Shown: positions 20,561 through 30,275, numbered from the stretch's first letter. The stretch: 64,000 nucleotides of DNA from Streptomyces sp. NBC_00690 (GCF_036226685.1 NZ_CP109009.1:1798001-1862000); one strand, 5' to 3'. Numbers and translations are program-made. Notes: generated by a model from the sequence alone, not told the origin.

Positions 20561-21118
20561 TCAGACGGGCCAGACGTTCGCCAGCATCACCCGGGTGTCC
20601 GCAAGGAGTTGCGGCAGCACCTTGGTGTGGCCGACGACGGGCATGAAGTTGGTGTCGCCGCCCCAGCGCGGTACGACGTGCTGGTGCAGATGGGCGGCGA
20701 TCCCCGCACCGGCCGCCATCCCCTGGTTCATCCCGATGTTGAAGCCGTGCGCACCGGATGCCGCCCGCAGGGCCACCATGGCGCGCTGGGTGAAGCGGGC
20801 CAGCTCCGCGGTCTCCTGCTCGTTCAGCTCGGTGTAGTCGGCGACGTGCCTGAACGGCACCACCATGAGATGGCCGCCGTTGTACGGATAGAGGTTCAGC
20901 ACGGCGTAGACGTGGGAGCCGCGTGCGATCACCAGACCGTCCTCGTCCGATTTCGACGGAATGGCACAGAAGGGGCAGCCATCGCCGGCCTCGGGCCCGG
21001 TGGGCTTGTTCTCACCCTGGATGTACGCCATTCGGTGCGGAGTCCACAAGCGCTGGAACGCGTCGGGCGTTCCCACTCCGATCTGCTGCTCCGGCTCACT
21101 CGTCATGCTGTGAAGCAT
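20561..21118 (-). CDS. HIT domain nucleotide hydrolase/phosphorylase
   Basis: A 185-residue histidine-triad protein: catalytic HLHQHVVPRW, and an upstream CPFC that with a His probably binds zinc. Its M. tuberculosis counterpart beside thrS and pgsA (Rv2613c) is an Ap4A phosphorylase, so diadenosine polyphosphate turnover is a reasonable inference. The start at 21118 (MLHSMTSEPEQQ) was chosen; an ATG at 21106 is the alternative, and neither has a strong ribosome site. A divergent potassium channel gene begins 67 bases away. Confidence 0.92.
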   Translation of the reverse strand: MLHSMTSEPEQQIGVGTPDAFQRLWTPHRMAYIQGENKPTGPEAGDGCPFCAIPSKSDEDGLVIARGSHVYAVLNLYPYNGGHLMVVPFRHVADYTELNEQETAELARFTQRAMVALRAASGAHGFNIGMNQGMAAGAGIAAHLHQHVVPRWGGDTNFMPVVGHTKVLPQLLADTRVMLANVWPV

Positions 21119-21185
21119 ATGGCTTCGCCCGTCCGCGGCGTGTCGCCGGGGGCGGGCCCGGTGGGGTGAGGATGATCCTTGGGCG

Positions 21186-21866
21186 ATGAGAGACGAGTCG
21201 AGGTTGACGCGCTGGCGTGAGCGCATGGAGATCCCGCTGTTCGTGGCATCGGTCCTCTTCCTCGGCTGCTACGCGGTGCGGGTGCTCGCCGTCGACCTTC
21301 CCGAGGCGTGGCAGGACACGGTCCTCGCCTTCGTCTACGCCCTGTGGGCCCTGTTCGTCGTGGACTACGCGGTCAGCTGGCGCCTCAGTGGCGAGGGGCC
21401 CGGCTATGTCCGTCGGCACGGACTCGACGGCATCGTGGTGCTGCTGCCGCTCCTTCGACCGCTGCGGATGGTGCGGATCTACGAATCGGTGCAGCGCCGG
21501 CACGCCGATGCCCGGCCGCGCCTCGCCCTCTACGCCCGGGTGATCGCGTACTCGGGGATGTCGGCCGTGCTGCTGGGGTTCGCCGGAGCGCTCAGCGTCT
21601 ATGCGATGGAGCGCGGCGCTCCGGGCGCGACGATCAAGACGTTCGGGGATTCGGTCTGGTGGACCTGCGAGACGCTCACGACCGTCGGGTACGGCGATGT
21701 GGCTCCGGTGACCTTCGCGGGGCGGGTGATCGCGGTGGCGATGATGGTGGGCGGCCTGGCGCTCCTCGGCGCGGTGACGGGGTCGTTCTCATCCTGGTTG
21801 ATCCAGACCTTCACCCTGGAGGCCGACACGAAGCCCCCGGAGAGCGGATCTCCGGGGGCTTCGTGA
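21186..21866 (+). CDS. Potassium channel family protein
   Basis: A 226-residue membrane protein with S1-S4-like helices, including an Arg-containing helix (LLPLLRPLRMVRIYESVQRR) resembling a weak voltage sensor. A pore loop carries the selectivity filter TTVGYGD, followed by the inner helix VIAVAMMVGGLALLGAVTG. The last residues (about KPPESGSPGA) are encoded by the left arm and loop of the terminator hairpin. Confidence 0.92.
   Translation: MRDESRLTRWRERMEIPLFVASVLFLGCYAVRVLAVDLPEAWQDTVLAFVYALWALFVVDYAVSWRLSGEGPGYVRRHGLDGIVVLLPLLRPLRMVRIYESVQRRHADARPRLALYARVIAYSGMSAVLLGFAGALSVYAMERGAPGATIKTFGDSVWWTCETLTTVGYGDVAPVTFAGRVIAVAMMVGGLALLGAVTGSFSSWLIQTFTLEADTKPPESGSPGAS
21828..21864. terminator. 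Terminator overlapping the 3' end of the potassium channel gene
   Basis: A perfect 16-bp stem (21828-21843 with 21849-21864) with a GCGGA loop sits inside the last 13 codons of the channel gene and next to the convergent thrS stop (21894). Confidence 0.85.
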
Positions 21867-21893
21867 ATCCTGCGCCGTCTACAGCGGACGGGG

Positions 21894-23870
21894 TCAGACC
21901 TGGGTGCGGTCCTCGACGACCTTGACCAGCTTGGCGAGGGCGTCCGCGCGGGGAACCCCGTTCTCCTGGGAGCCGTCGCGGTAGCGGAAGGAGACCGTGC
22001 CGGCGTTCATGTCCTCGTCCCCGACGATGATCATGAAGGGGACCTTGAGCTTCTGCTGGGTCCTGATCTTCTTCTGCATCCGGTCCGACGAGGAGTCGAC
22101 CTCGACCCGCAGCCCCTTCTTCTTCGCCTCGGCAGCGAACTCCTGGAGGTACTCGACGTGGGCGTCCCCGATCGGGATGCCGACCGCCTGCACCGGTGCC
22201 AGCCAGGGCGGCATGGCGCCCGCGTAGTGCTCCAGCAGGACCGCGAAGAACCGCTCGATCGAGCCGAAGAGCGCCCGGTGGATCATCACCGGCTGCTGAC
22301 GTGAACCGTCCGGGGACGTGTACTCCAGGTTGAACCGCTCCGGCAGGTTGAAGTCGAGCTGGACGGTGGACATCTGCCAGGTCCGACCGATGGCGTCACG
22401 CGCCTGCACCGAGATCTTCGGCCCGTAGAAGGCCGCACCACCGGGGTCGGGGGTGAGCGGAAGCCCCTGCTTCTCCGCCACCTGCCGCAGGACCTCGGTC
22501 GCCTCTTCCCAGGTCTCGTCCGAGCCGACGTACTTCTCCGGGTCCTTGGTGGACAGCTCAAGGTAGAAGTCGGTCAGACCGTAGTCGCGGAGCAGGTTGA
22601 GCACGAAGGTGAGCGTGCGGTCGAGTTCGTCCGCCATCTGCTCACGGGTGCAGTAGATGTGCGCGTCGTCCTGGGTGAAACCCCGGGCACGGGTCAGCCC
22701 GTGGACCACACCCGACTTCTCGTGCCGGTAGACCGTGCCGAACTCGAACAGCCGCAAGGGCAGTTCGCGGTAGGAACGACCCCGGGCGTCGAAGATCAGA
22801 TTGTGCATGGGGCAGTTCATGGGCTTGAGGTAGTAGTCCGTACCACCGTCGAGCTGCATGGGGGGGTACATTCCGTCCGCGTACCAGTCCAGGTGGCCGC
22901 TCTTCTCGAACAGGGCGCCCTTGGTGGCGTGGGGGGTGTAGACGAACTCGTACCCCTCCTCCTCGTGGCGCTTGCGCGAGTAGTCCTCCATGACCCGGCG
23001 GATGATGCCCCCGCGCGGGTGGAACACGGCCAGGCCGGAGCCGATCTCGTCCGGGACGGAGAACAGGTCCAGCTCGCTGCCGAGCTTGCGGTGGTCGCGC
23101 TTCTCCGCCTCGACGAGGAAGTCCAGATGGGCCTTCAGCTCCTCCTTGGAGGGCCAGGCGGTGCCGTAGATCCGCTGGAGCATCGGGTTCTTCTCGCTGC
23201 CCCGCCAGTACGCGGCGGCGTTGCGCATCAGCTTGAACGCCGGGATGTTGCGCGTGGTCGGCAGGTGCGGACCGCGGCACAGGTCCTTCCAGCACAGATC
23301 GCCGGTCTTCGGGTCCAGGTTGTCGTAGATGGTCAGCTCGCCGGCGCCCACCTCGACGTTCGCCCCGTCGTCGCTGGACGCCGAGCCCTTGAGCCCGATG
23401 AGCTCCAGCTTGTACGGCTCGTCCGAGAGCTCGGTGCGGGCGTCCTCGTCGGTCACCACACGACGGGAGAAGCGCTGGCCCCGCTTCTGGATCTCCTGCA
23501 TCTTCTTCTCGATGGCCTTGAGGTCCTCCGGCGTGAAGGGCCGCGCGACATCGAAGTCGTAGTAGAAACCGTCCTTGACCGGCGGACCGATGCCAAGCTT
23601 GGCCTCCGGGAACAGCTCCTGCACGGCCTGCGCCATCACGTGTGCGGTCGAGTGGCGCAGGATGTCCAGGCCGTCCGGCGACGAGATCTCGACGGGCTCG
23701 ACCTCCTCGCCGTCCCCGATCTCGTACGCCAGGTCCTTCAGCTCACCGGCGATGCGGGCGGCGATCACGGTGCGCTCGCCGGCGAACAGATCGGCCGCCG
23801 TCGTGCCCGTAGTCACCACGCGCTCTTCCCGCTCGGAATCGCGTTGGATGATCACACGGACGTCTGACAC
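21894..23870 (-). CDS. thrS: Threonine--tRNA ligase
   Basis: A 658-residue class II aminoacyl-tRNA synthetase. It has an N-terminal TGS-like domain, the editing domain ([14 protein letters not shown]), class II catalytic motifs ([44 protein letters not shown]) and the anticodon-binding C-terminus. GTG at 23870 ([10 protein letters not shown]) is preceded by GAGGAGAGACCG; a longer frame upstream is not family-like. No T-box leader was recognised in the 99 bases before it. Confidence 0.97.
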   Translation of the reverse strand: MSDVRVIIQRDSEREERVVTTGTTAADLFAGERTVIAARIAGELKDLAYEIGDGEEVEPVEISSPDGLDILRHSTAHVMAQAVQELFPEAKLGIGPPVKDGFYYDFDVARPFTPEDLKAIEKKMQEIQKRGQRFSRRVVTDEDARTELSDEPYKLELIGLKGSASSDDGANVEVGAGELTIYDNLDPKTGDLCWKDLCRGPHLPTTRNIPAFKLMRNAAAYWRGSEKNPMLQRIYGTAWPSKEELKAHLDFLVEAEKRDHRKLGSELDLFSVPDEIGSGLAVFHPRGGIIRRVMEDYSRKRHEEEGYEFVYTPHATKGALFEKSGHLDWYADGMYPPMQLDGGTDYYLKPMNCPMHNLIFDARGRSYRELPLRLFEFGTVYRHEKSGVVHGLTRARGFTQDDAHIYCTREQMADELDRTLTFVLNLLRDYGLTDFYLELSTKDPEKYVGSDETWEEATEVLRQVAEKQGLPLTPDPGGAAFYGPKISVQARDAIGRTWQMSTVQLDFNLPERFNLEYTSPDGSRQQPVMIHRALFGSIERFFAVLLEHYAGAMPPWLAPVQAVGIPIGDAHVEYLQEFAAEAKKKGLRVEVDSSSDRMQKKIRTQQKLKVPFMIIVGDEDMNAGTVSFRYRDGSQENGVPRADALAKLVKVVEDRTQV

Positions 23871-23969
23871 CGGTCTCTCCTCGTTCAGGGGGTGCGCCTG
23901 TGGAAACGGCGCCCCTGAATCGTACCGAGCGAAGGGGGCCGCCCGCGAAACGGTCGCCCCCCGGGGCAC

Positions 23970-25202
23970 TCAGTCGTCCGGGTCGCCGCCGTCGCCGGGG
24001 AAGTCCTGGTCGTCCCGGCTCGCCTTGAGCGCCTTCATCAACCGGTCCCGCTCGGCGTCATCCACGGGGACGGTGACCACATCGCAAGCGTCGGTGAGCC
24101 GACGGAATCCGCCACGGCTCTCCAGCCGCCCGACGACCCTGATCGGCTGCCCGGTCAGATGGGCCTGCCCCGCCGTACGGTACGAGTCCTCTTCGAGGGC
24201 CACCCGGACGTGCGGCACGTCCGCGCCCGTCAGCACCCGCAGTCTGACCGTTCCCGCGCCGCGGGGGCCGGGGCGGCGCATCCGGACGACGGTGCCCGTG
24301 AGCCGGACGGGCATGGGCGGCTCGTCGTGGAGATAGCGGGCGCCCGCGGCCCGCAGGGCGGGCAGGTCACCCGGCGAGAACTCGACCGGGTCACGCCCCG
24401 GTCCGCATCCGTCGGGCACCCCGGCAGCCGGCGACCAGGCGAGCGCGATCCTGGCCCCCTCGGAGCCCCGGACCAGTGCGATGACCGCCTCCGTCAACTC
24501 CCGGCTCACCCCGAGCCGCACCGCGGCGTCGAACGCCTCCAGCCGCCCGGTGGCGCGCTGGTAGTCGGTGGCCTCCCGAGCCGCAAGGAGCGCCTGGTGG
24601 AGCAGTACGGTCACGGCCCGCCCCTGCGCCACCGGCACGAAGGCGGTGAGCGTCCGCCCGCCCGGCGCCGGACCGACCAGGACTCCGGCGAGGGAGGCCC
24701 GCGCGCCGCGACGGTGTCGTGCCCCGTGGTAACCGGCCCGACCCCGAGCGGCGAGCGCACCGGCCATCATCATCTGCCGGGCGGCGGAGCGCAGTTGCTC
24801 CTGCGCTATCCAGGACGCAGCACCGGACGGCCCCTCGTGCACATCCCGCCACCAGCGGATCTCATCGCTCGGCACGGTGAGCCCCACCAGGACGTCCTGG
24901 GCGGACGGAGCGGCGCTTCGCGCGAGGGCCGTCAACGCCTCGCCCAGCAGGTCCTCGCAGTCCGGGAAGGAGCGGTTCTCCGGTACGAGCAGGCTGGTGG
25001 AGCCCGTGGGTGCGCCGGGCGGGGTCCAGCGCGCGTACCTCCCCGGGGCTCCGCCGCGCCGCTCCCAGCCGTGGCGGGCGAGCAGCGCACCGAGGACGAC
25101 CGGGTCGACCTGGGCCGGGTTGGGGCCGTGGGCGGTGTGCCAGTCGTCGCGCAACTCATGCAAGGGGTGTGGTCGGACGGTCTCGTCATGGGGCCGGTTC
25201 AT
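23970..25202 (-). CDS. Conserved hypothetical protein with a C-terminal OB-fold-like region
   Basis: A 410-residue protein I do not recognise. Residues from about 300 (VRLTGTVVRMRRPG...TVRLRVL...IRVVGRLESRGGFRRLTDA) have the alternating pattern of an OB-fold, suggesting nucleic-acid or ligand binding; the N-terminal two thirds are mixed alpha/beta with no motif. Its ATG shares one base with the stop of the upstream DUF4365 gene, so the two are translationally coupled and probably work together. It ends 99 bases before thrS. Confidence 0.8.
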   Translation of the reverse strand: MNRPHDETVRPHPLHELRDDWHTAHGPNPAQVDPVVLGALLARHGWERRGGAPGRYARWTPPGAPTGSTSLLVPENRSFPDCEDLLGEALTALARSAAPSAQDVLVGLTVPSDEIRWWRDVHEGPSGAASWIAQEQLRSAARQMMMAGALAARGRAGYHGARHRRGARASLAGVLVGPAPGGRTLTAFVPVAQGRAVTVLLHQALLAAREATDYQRATGRLEAFDAAVRLGVSRELTEAVIALVRGSEGARIALAWSPAAGVPDGCGPGRDPVEFSPGDLPALRAAGARYLHDEPPMPVRLTGTVVRMRRPGPRGAGTVRLRVLTGADVPHVRVALEEDSYRTAGQAHLTGQPIRVVGRLESRGGFRRLTDACDVVTVPVDDAERDRLMKALKASRDDQDFPGDGGDPDD

Positions 25203-25801
25203 CAGGGTCTCCCTCCCGCCCCCACCCTCGTCATGATCTCGCAGAGTGCCCGGTCGTCGAAGATCCGTGAGGTCGGGATGCGCACGGTGGTCTTGTGCCT
25301 ACCCGTCACCGGGTGGCCGGCCAGATTGGTCCAGTAGCAGCAGTGCCGCAGATCGAGTCGGTCGTGGTCGGCGCGCAGCCAGTCGTCCTGGGTCCGGGGG
25401 ACGAGCATCACGACGAGGATCTTGTGCACGGACACGGGGGTCCGGGCGAGTTTGACCAGGTGGTCGTTGTTGAGCGTGAAGGGGAAGTCAGGGCGCTGCG
25501 CGAACCCGGGGTGCGGGGCGAGTTGGTAGGTCGACTTCAACTGGACCTTGATGGTCACCTCGTCGTCGACCGAGTGGTCCGGGGAGCCGTGGCTGACGTG
25601 CCAGTCGATGCCGTTGTCGGGGAAGGGCTGGGAGAGCGAGCAGCCGGCCGCGGCGGCGACCGCGTGGAGGTAGGCGACCTGCAGGGTTTCCATGCATGCG
25701 GTGGTGGCCAGCCCGCCGCGCACCGGCGCCGGCGGCTGGGGCAGCAGCCCTTGGGTGTGGGCGCGGGAGGTTCCCCCGTACTCGGGCTGCGGGAGCGCCA
25801 T
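25202..25801 (-). CDS. DUF4365 domain protein (PD-(D/E)XK nuclease-like)
   Basis: A 199-residue protein. After a Pro-rich N-terminus come ACMETLQVAYLHAVAAAAG, then NGIDWHV (Asp66) and VQLKS (Gln87, Lys89). This Asp...(E/Q)xK arrangement is typical of DUF4365, a restriction-endonuclease-like fold family. ATG at 25801 is chosen (MALPQPEYGG) with AAGG 11 bases upstream. It is coupled to the following 410-residue gene. Nuclease activity is not shown; the family also appears in defence contexts. Confidence 0.8.
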   Translation of the reverse strand: MALPQPEYGGTSRAHTQGLLPQPPAPVRGGLATTACMETLQVAYLHAVAAAAGCSLSQPFPDNGIDWHVSHGSPDHSVDDEVTIKVQLKSTYQLAPHPGFAQRPDFPFTLNNDHLVKLARTPVSVHKILVVMLVPRTQDDWLRADHDRLDLRHCCYWTNLAGHPVTGRHKTTVRIPTSRIFDDRALCEIMTRVGAGGRP

Positions 25802-26057
25802 GGCTCTGGGTGCCTTCCGGGATGTGCCGTCCGATCTCCGCCTGCGGGGGCCGTACGTGGGGGCGCACGGATGTCGGTTGCGTACGGCGTGGATGTTCGC
25901 GGGGGTGCGGATGAGGCGTCGGTCGGCTTCTGCTTCCCGGTGTCCATTCCCCGTCAAGTGTGTTGTCACCGCCCTGCGTACGGCGCAAACAGCCCGGGTA
26001 TCACGGATTCGGCAGGGGGATTCCCTCATCTGCCAGTCATGTGCGAGGAGTTCGGGG

Positions 26058-26783
26058 ATGACGCTCTGGTTCGACGGCCCGATGGCCGCATTTGACACGG
26101 AGACCACGGGGATCGATGTCGAGCAGGACCGCATCGTGTCGGCCGCTCTGGTGGTGCAGGACGCGGCGGGTGCCCGGCCGTGGACCACCCGCTGGTTGAT
26201 CAATCCCGGCATTCCGGTGCCGCGCTCGGCGATCGACGTGCACGGGTTGACCGATGACCATCTCCAGCGCAACGGCCGCTGGCCGGCTCCGGTGATGGAG
26301 GAGATCGCCCGGGCGCTGGCGGAGCAGTGCGCCGCTGCCAGGCCCCTGGTGGTGATGAACGCGCCGTTCGATCTCACGATGCTCGACCGGGAGCTGAGGC
26401 GTCACCGGGCGGCTCCGCTGACGCGCTACCTGGAGAACGTTCCGCTGTGCGTGCTCGATCCCCGGGTGCTGGACAAGCACCTCGACCGATATCGCAAGGG
26501 GCGGCGGACGCTCACGGATCTATGTGCGCACTACGAGGTGGAGTTGGAGGGGGCGCATGACGCGGGTGCGGACGCCGTGGCCGCGCTGGAGGTGACCCGG
26601 GCGATCGGGCGCAGGTTCTGTGCGCGGATGGAGCGGTTGTCGCCACCGGAGCTCCACACGCTCCAGGCGGTGTGGCACGCGGCGCAGGCGCGCGGGCTCC
26701 AGGCGTGGTTCGCGCGCAGCGGTACGCCGGAGCCGGTGGACCCGGCGTGGCCGCTGCGGCCCCAACTGACCGCTGCCGCCTGA
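26058..26783 (+). CDS. DEDDh-family 3'-5' exonuclease
   Basis: A 241-residue protein of the DnaQ/RNase T fold. Exo I is FDTETTGID, the exo II region is VVMNAPFDLTMLDREL and exo III is AHDAGADAVAALEV (the HxAxxD form). ATG at 26058 is preceded by GAGGAG. It stands alone, so it is more likely a repair or RNA-processing exonuclease than a replicative proofreading subunit. Confidence 0.9.
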   Translation: MTLWFDGPMAAFDTETTGIDVEQDRIVSAALVVQDAAGARPWTTRWLINPGIPVPRSAIDVHGLTDDHLQRNGRWPAPVMEEIARALAEQCAAARPLVVMNAPFDLTMLDRELRRHRAAPLTRYLENVPLCVLDPRVLDKHLDRYRKGRRTLTDLCAHYEVELEGAHDAGADAVAALEVTRAIGRRFCARMERLSPPELHTLQAVWHAAQARGLQAWFARSGTPEPVDPAWPLRPQLTAAA

Positions 26784-26820
26784 ACCGCACCTGACTGCGC
26801 ACAGGGCCGTCGGGGAACGC

Positions 26821-26853
26821 AAGAGCCGGTCCGTCAATGACGGACCGGCTCTT
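26821..26853. terminator. Bidirectional terminator for the exonuclease and tRNA-Val
   Basis: An inverted repeat of 13-16 bp (arms around 26821-26836 and 26838-26853) lies just 3' of tRNA-Val on the minus strand and 3' of the exonuclease on the plus strand. Confidence 0.85.
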
Positions 26854-26859
26854 CCCGGG

Positions 26860-26931
26860 TGGGCGATACTGGGTTCGAACCAGTGACCTCTTCGGTGTGA
26901 ACGAAGCGCTCTCCCACTGAGCTAATCGCCC
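26860..26931 (-). tRNA. tRNA-Val (anticodon CAC)
   Basis: A 72-base cloverleaf: acceptor GGGCGAT/ATCGCCC with discriminator A, anticodon arm CTTCG-TTCACAC-CGAAG giving CAC, T-loop GGTTCGAACC. CCA is not encoded. A second copy, identical over its length, is at 30149-30220. Confidence 0.97.
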
Positions 26932-26944
26932 GGGAACGCACTGA

Positions 26945-26974
26945 ACCATACAGGTCCCTGCGGCCGAGCTTCAA
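26945..26974 (-). promoter_or_regulatory. Promoter of tRNA-Val(CAC), HrdB-type
   Basis: On the minus strand TTGAAG (26974-26969) and TATGGT (26950-26945) are 18 bases apart, 14 bases from the mature 5' end. Confidence 0.65.
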
Positions 26975-26992
26975 ATCCCGCGCGACGGGACA

Positions 26993-27457
26993 TCAGCGGG
27001 TGCCCAGGTGGGCGGCGAGACCCCGACGGCCCGCTCTCATCATGGCGGTGTGGTTGGCTCGGAACAGGGGGCGCGCCAGCGGCGCCAGCCAGCGCATCAG
27101 GGGTCGGCGCACCTCCACCTCCTGGTCGTAGACGGCCCGGGTGCGCGCGGCTGCGGCCCCATGGGCGGTGATCGTCCAGCGGGCCCATCCCTCCAGGTCG
27201 CCGTGGAGGGCGACTTCCAGTACGCCCGCGGACGGGTCCTCCCGCCGGGTGGCCGCGGTGATCTTCAGTTCATAGGGGAGGAACGAACGGATGCGGGCAG
27301 TGCCGGTGCCGTCGTCCGAAGGGATCGCGGCACGGATCTGGGGCCACCACTTCGGATAGTCCTCCCCCCTGGAGAGCACGGCGTAGACGTCGTCGGGCGG
27401 CGCGTCGATCTCCCAGACACTGTGGAAGCGGTACCGGAACCAGTTCACGGGACGCAT
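26993..27457 (-). CDS. SRPBCC family protein
   Basis: A 154-residue START/Bet v1-like fold: the opening FHSVWEIDAPPDDVYAVLSRGEDYPKWWPQI is the typical SRPBCC start with a hydrophobic ligand cavity, and the protein ends with a basic C-terminal helix. Such proteins bind or cyclise lipids and polyketides, but the ligand cannot be told here. The start at 27457 is probable; a GTG at 27448 is possible. Confidence 0.85.
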   Translation of the reverse strand: MRPVNWFRYRFHSVWEIDAPPDDVYAVLSRGEDYPKWWPQIRAAIPSDDGTGTARIRSFLPYELKITAATRREDPSAGVLEVALHGDLEGWARWTITAHGAAAARTRAVYDQEVEVRRPLMRWLAPLARPLFRANHTAMMRAGRRGLAAHLGTR

Positions 27458-27514
27458 GCACTCCGATGCGGTCGAACAGGGGCGTACTCATGTGCGATCT
27501 GAGTATCCGTCCCC

Positions 27515-30079
27515 ATGTCCAACGATGTGGCGGGCGACACACTGCGGAGCATGAAGAATGCTCCGCCGACTCTGCCACCAGCCGAAGAGATCGCCGTCAT
27601 CGATCGCGAACTCGTGCAACTGGACCACCGCAGGTCCCAGTTGTTGGCCCGCAGGGCGTATCTGGTGTCGGTGCTCCATCGACCCGCGCCCCAGGCCCGG
27701 GCCGGAGCCAGGGCTGCGACCCCGCGTCCCGTCACCCCGCGGCCGGAGACCTCGCCTCCCGGCGTGCAGAACGTGCTGCTGACGCTGGGCGGCATCCTGT
27801 TGGCGATCGCCGCCATCGCCTTCACGGTGGTCAGCTGGGGTGACATGGGCATCGGCGGACGATCGGCGGTGCTCGCCGTGGTGACCGCGGCGGCCCTGCT
27901 GACGCCGGCGATCCTGCTGCGCCGTGGACTGGGCTCCACCGCTGAGGCGTTGGCGGTGCTCGCTCTGGTGCTGCTGGTGCTGGACGCCTACGCCGTGTTC
28001 GCGGTGGCCCTGTCGGGGGTGTCGGGACTCACCTACTCGGCGTGGGCCACGACCCTCCTCGCAGCGCTCTGGGCGGCGTACGGAGCAGCGCTACCGAAGC
28101 TGCGCAGCCCCCTGCCGGCGGCGGTGGTCGCCGCCCAACTGCCCCTGCTCCTCTGGTCGGTGAACGGAGCCGCGGCGGACGCCGCGCCCGCCCCGTCGCT
28201 GGCCTGGGCACTGCTCGGCACCGCAGCGCTCGATGTCGCGCTCGTGATCCGGGTGACCCGGCCGGCGGTGCGGGTGACGGCGACAGTGGGCGCGGTGTTC
28301 AACGGCGCGCTGGTCCTGATGCTCGCCGGATTCGAGTCGCTGACGGCCGCGTCCGCCCTCGACGCGGTGGAGCCCGCGGTCCTGCTGACGCTGGCCGGTG
28401 CGGTGGCGCTCCTCCCGGCGTGGCGCTTCCGGGTGGTCGCGCTGCCGTGTGCCGTGGTGGCCGGGCTCGCCCTTATAGCCGCCTTCGGCGGGGTGATCGC
28501 CGCGGCGGCGCCGAGCGGCTGGGCGATGCCCGGATACCTGGTGTGTGCGGTCGCCCTGCTCCTCGTGGTGCAGGTGCCGGCACTCGCGGCGCGTCCACCC
28601 GCCGACGTGCTGCGTGGACTGGGTGCGGCGTCCGCGGCGCTGATGGCCCTGGCACTGGTGTCGACGCTGCCCCTCGTGGTGCTCCAGTACGCGGGCCCGC
28701 TCACGGTGCTCCCGGACGCCTGGGCCGGTGCTCCGACGGATGCGCGCGCAGCGCTGGGCGAGGACCTGACCGACGGCAATTGGGTCGCGACGGCGCTGGT
28801 GCTCTCCCTGCTAGCGGGCGTCATGCTCGCGGTGTCCCGACGGCTGCCCGACCAGATCGGCACTCGCGCTCAGCAGGAGGGCGAAGACCCCAGCGCAGGC
28901 CCGGAAGGCGCCGGCCCCGCCCGAACGCTCCCCCCGGTCGATCTGCGCGCCTGGGCGGGCGTGGCCGCCGCCATACTGGCCTGGGCCGCACTGACCATGG
29001 CGCCCTTCGTCCTCGACACCGGCTATCCGCAGCTGGTCGGCTGGCAGTCGGCGCTCGGCGTCGCCCTGCTCGCACTCGCCCTCAACCGTGTGCGGTACGC
29101 CCGCGGACTGCGGTTCGCCGCAGAGATCGGCATGGCCTGCGCACTGGTGACGGCCGCGAGTACCACGGCGCTCGCCCTGGCGACCAAGGTGGCGACCTTC
29201 ACGGTGCTGGGCACCTTCCTGACGGCGTTCATCGCCGTCGCCGCCCTCTCCCGGGCGGGCCGGATCGTACGGGCGGTCGCCGGCTGTGCCGCCGTCGTCT
29301 GGGGCAGCGGGCTGGTGGTGGCGCTGGCCGAGGCATGGGAGCTGGCGCCCCACCGGACCGCGGTGGCCCTGATGGCCGTGCCCGCTCTGGTCGCCCTGCT
29401 CGCGGCCCGGTTGCGCACCCATCCCATCGCCGCTCCGCTGGAGTGCACCGCGGCCCTCGTCGGGGTCGTTGCGCTGGCCCTGGCCACGGACCACGCGCCG
29501 ACCGTCGCCCTGGTGCTCGCACTCGGTGGGGTGATCGCAGCCGGTACGGCGATACGGACGGAGCGCCGAACGGCAGCCGGCTGGAGCGCCGCGGCCCTCT
29601 TCCTGCTGGCCACCTGGGTACGGCTGGCCGCATCGGAGGTGACGGTGCCGGAGGCGTACACCCTGCCGGTGACGGTGCCCGCGCTCGTCGTGGGCGTGCT
29701 GCGGCGCCGAAGCGCTCCCGCCACCTCGTCCTGGACGGCGTACGGAGCGGGCCTCTCGGTGACGATGGTGCCGAGCCTGCTCGCGGTCTGGGGCGAAGGG
29801 GGCTGGCTGCGGCCCCTGCTGTTGGGCACCGCGGCCCTGGCGGTGACCCTGGCGGGCGCGCGACAGCGGCTCCAGGCGCCGCTGGTGCTCGGCGGAGCGG
29901 TCCTGGCCCTGGTGACGCTGCACGAACTCGCGCCCTACGTGGTGCAGGCCGTCGACGCGCTGCCCCGCTGGCTGCCCCCGGCCCTCGCGGGCCTGCTGCT
30001 CCTGGTGGTCGGCGCCACCTACGAGCAGCGTCTACGGGAGGCACGCAGGCTGCGCGAGACTCTCGGCCGCATGCGCTGA
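27515..30079 (+). CDS. Large polytopic membrane protein (SCO7613 C-terminal domain type)
   Basis: An 854-residue protein with a short helical N-terminus (EEIAVIDRELVQLDHRRSQLLARRAYLVSVL), a Pro-rich linker, then about twenty or more hydrophobic Ala/Leu/Val segments to the C-terminus. The leucine-zipper-like start plus many membrane spans matches the Streptomyces SCO7613-type family, of unknown function. The start is uncertain: ATG 27515 or ATG 27551, neither with a good ribosome site. Confidence 0.82.
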   Translation: MSNDVAGDTLRSMKNAPPTLPPAEEIAVIDRELVQLDHRRSQLLARRAYLVSVLHRPAPQARAGARAATPRPVTPRPETSPPGVQNVLLTLGGILLAIAAIAFTVVSWGDMGIGGRSAVLAVVTAAALLTPAILLRRGLGSTAEALAVLALVLLVLDAYAVFAVALSGVSGLTYSAWATTLLAALWAAYGAALPKLRSPLPAAVVAAQLPLLLWSVNGAAADAAPAPSLAWALLGTAALDVALVIRVTRPAVRVTATVGAVFNGALVLMLAGFESLTAASALDAVEPAVLLTLAGAVALLPAWRFRVVALPCAVVAGLALIAAFGGVIAAAAPSGWAMPGYLVCAVALLLVVQVPALAARPPADVLRGLGAASAALMALALVSTLPLVVLQYAGPLTVLPDAWAGAPTDARAALGEDLTDGNWVATALVLSLLAGVMLAVSRRLPDQIGTRAQQEGEDPSAGPEGAGPARTLPPVDLRAWAGVAAAILAWAALTMAPFVLDTGYPQLVGWQSALGVALLALALNRVRYARGLRFAAEIGMACALVTAASTTALALATKVATFTVLGTFLTAFIAVAALSRAGRIVRAVAGCAAVVWGSGLVVALAEAWELAPHRTAVALMAVPALVALLAARLRTHPIAAPLECTAALVGVVALALATDHAPTVALVLALGGVIAAGTAIRTERRTAAGWSAAALFLLATWVRLAASEVTVPEAYTLPVTVPALVVGVLRRRSAPATSSWTAYGAGLSVTMVPSLLAVWGEGGWLRPLLLGTAALAVTLAGARQRLQAPLVLGGAVLALVTLHELAPYVVQAVDALPRWLPPALAGLLLLVVGATYEQRLREARRLRETLGRMR

Positions 30080-30101
30080 CGGGTCATGGGAGCGGAACGC
30101 G

Positions 30102-30141
30102 CGAAGGGCCCGGAGACTCTGCTGAGTCTCCGGGCCCTTCG
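30102..30141. terminator. Terminator after the membrane protein and the second tRNA-Val(CAC)
   Basis: An 18-bp perfect stem (30102-30119 with 30124-30141) with a TGCT loop lies between convergent units, the same arrangement as at the first tRNA-Val(CAC). Confidence 0.88.
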
Positions 30142-30148
30142 ATCCGGG

Positions 30149-30220
30149 TGGGCGATACTGGGTTCGAACCAGTGACCTCTTCGGTGTGAACGAAGCGCTC
30201 TCCCACTGAGCTAATCGCCC
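30149..30220 (-). tRNA. tRNA-Val (anticodon CAC), second copy
   Basis: Identical in its 72 bases to the gene at 26860-26931: anticodon loop TTCACAC, CCA not encoded. The flanks differ apart from the GGGT next to the 3' end, so the duplication is limited to the gene itself. Confidence 0.97.
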
Positions 30221-30275
30221 CGGCGCACCGCAAACATTACCCCATGTCAGCGGGCGCTCCCGACCGGATTTCCGG

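Noticed and set aside
21118..24000. T-box leader for thrS
   Set aside because: The space before thrS is only 99 bases and contains no T-box consensus.
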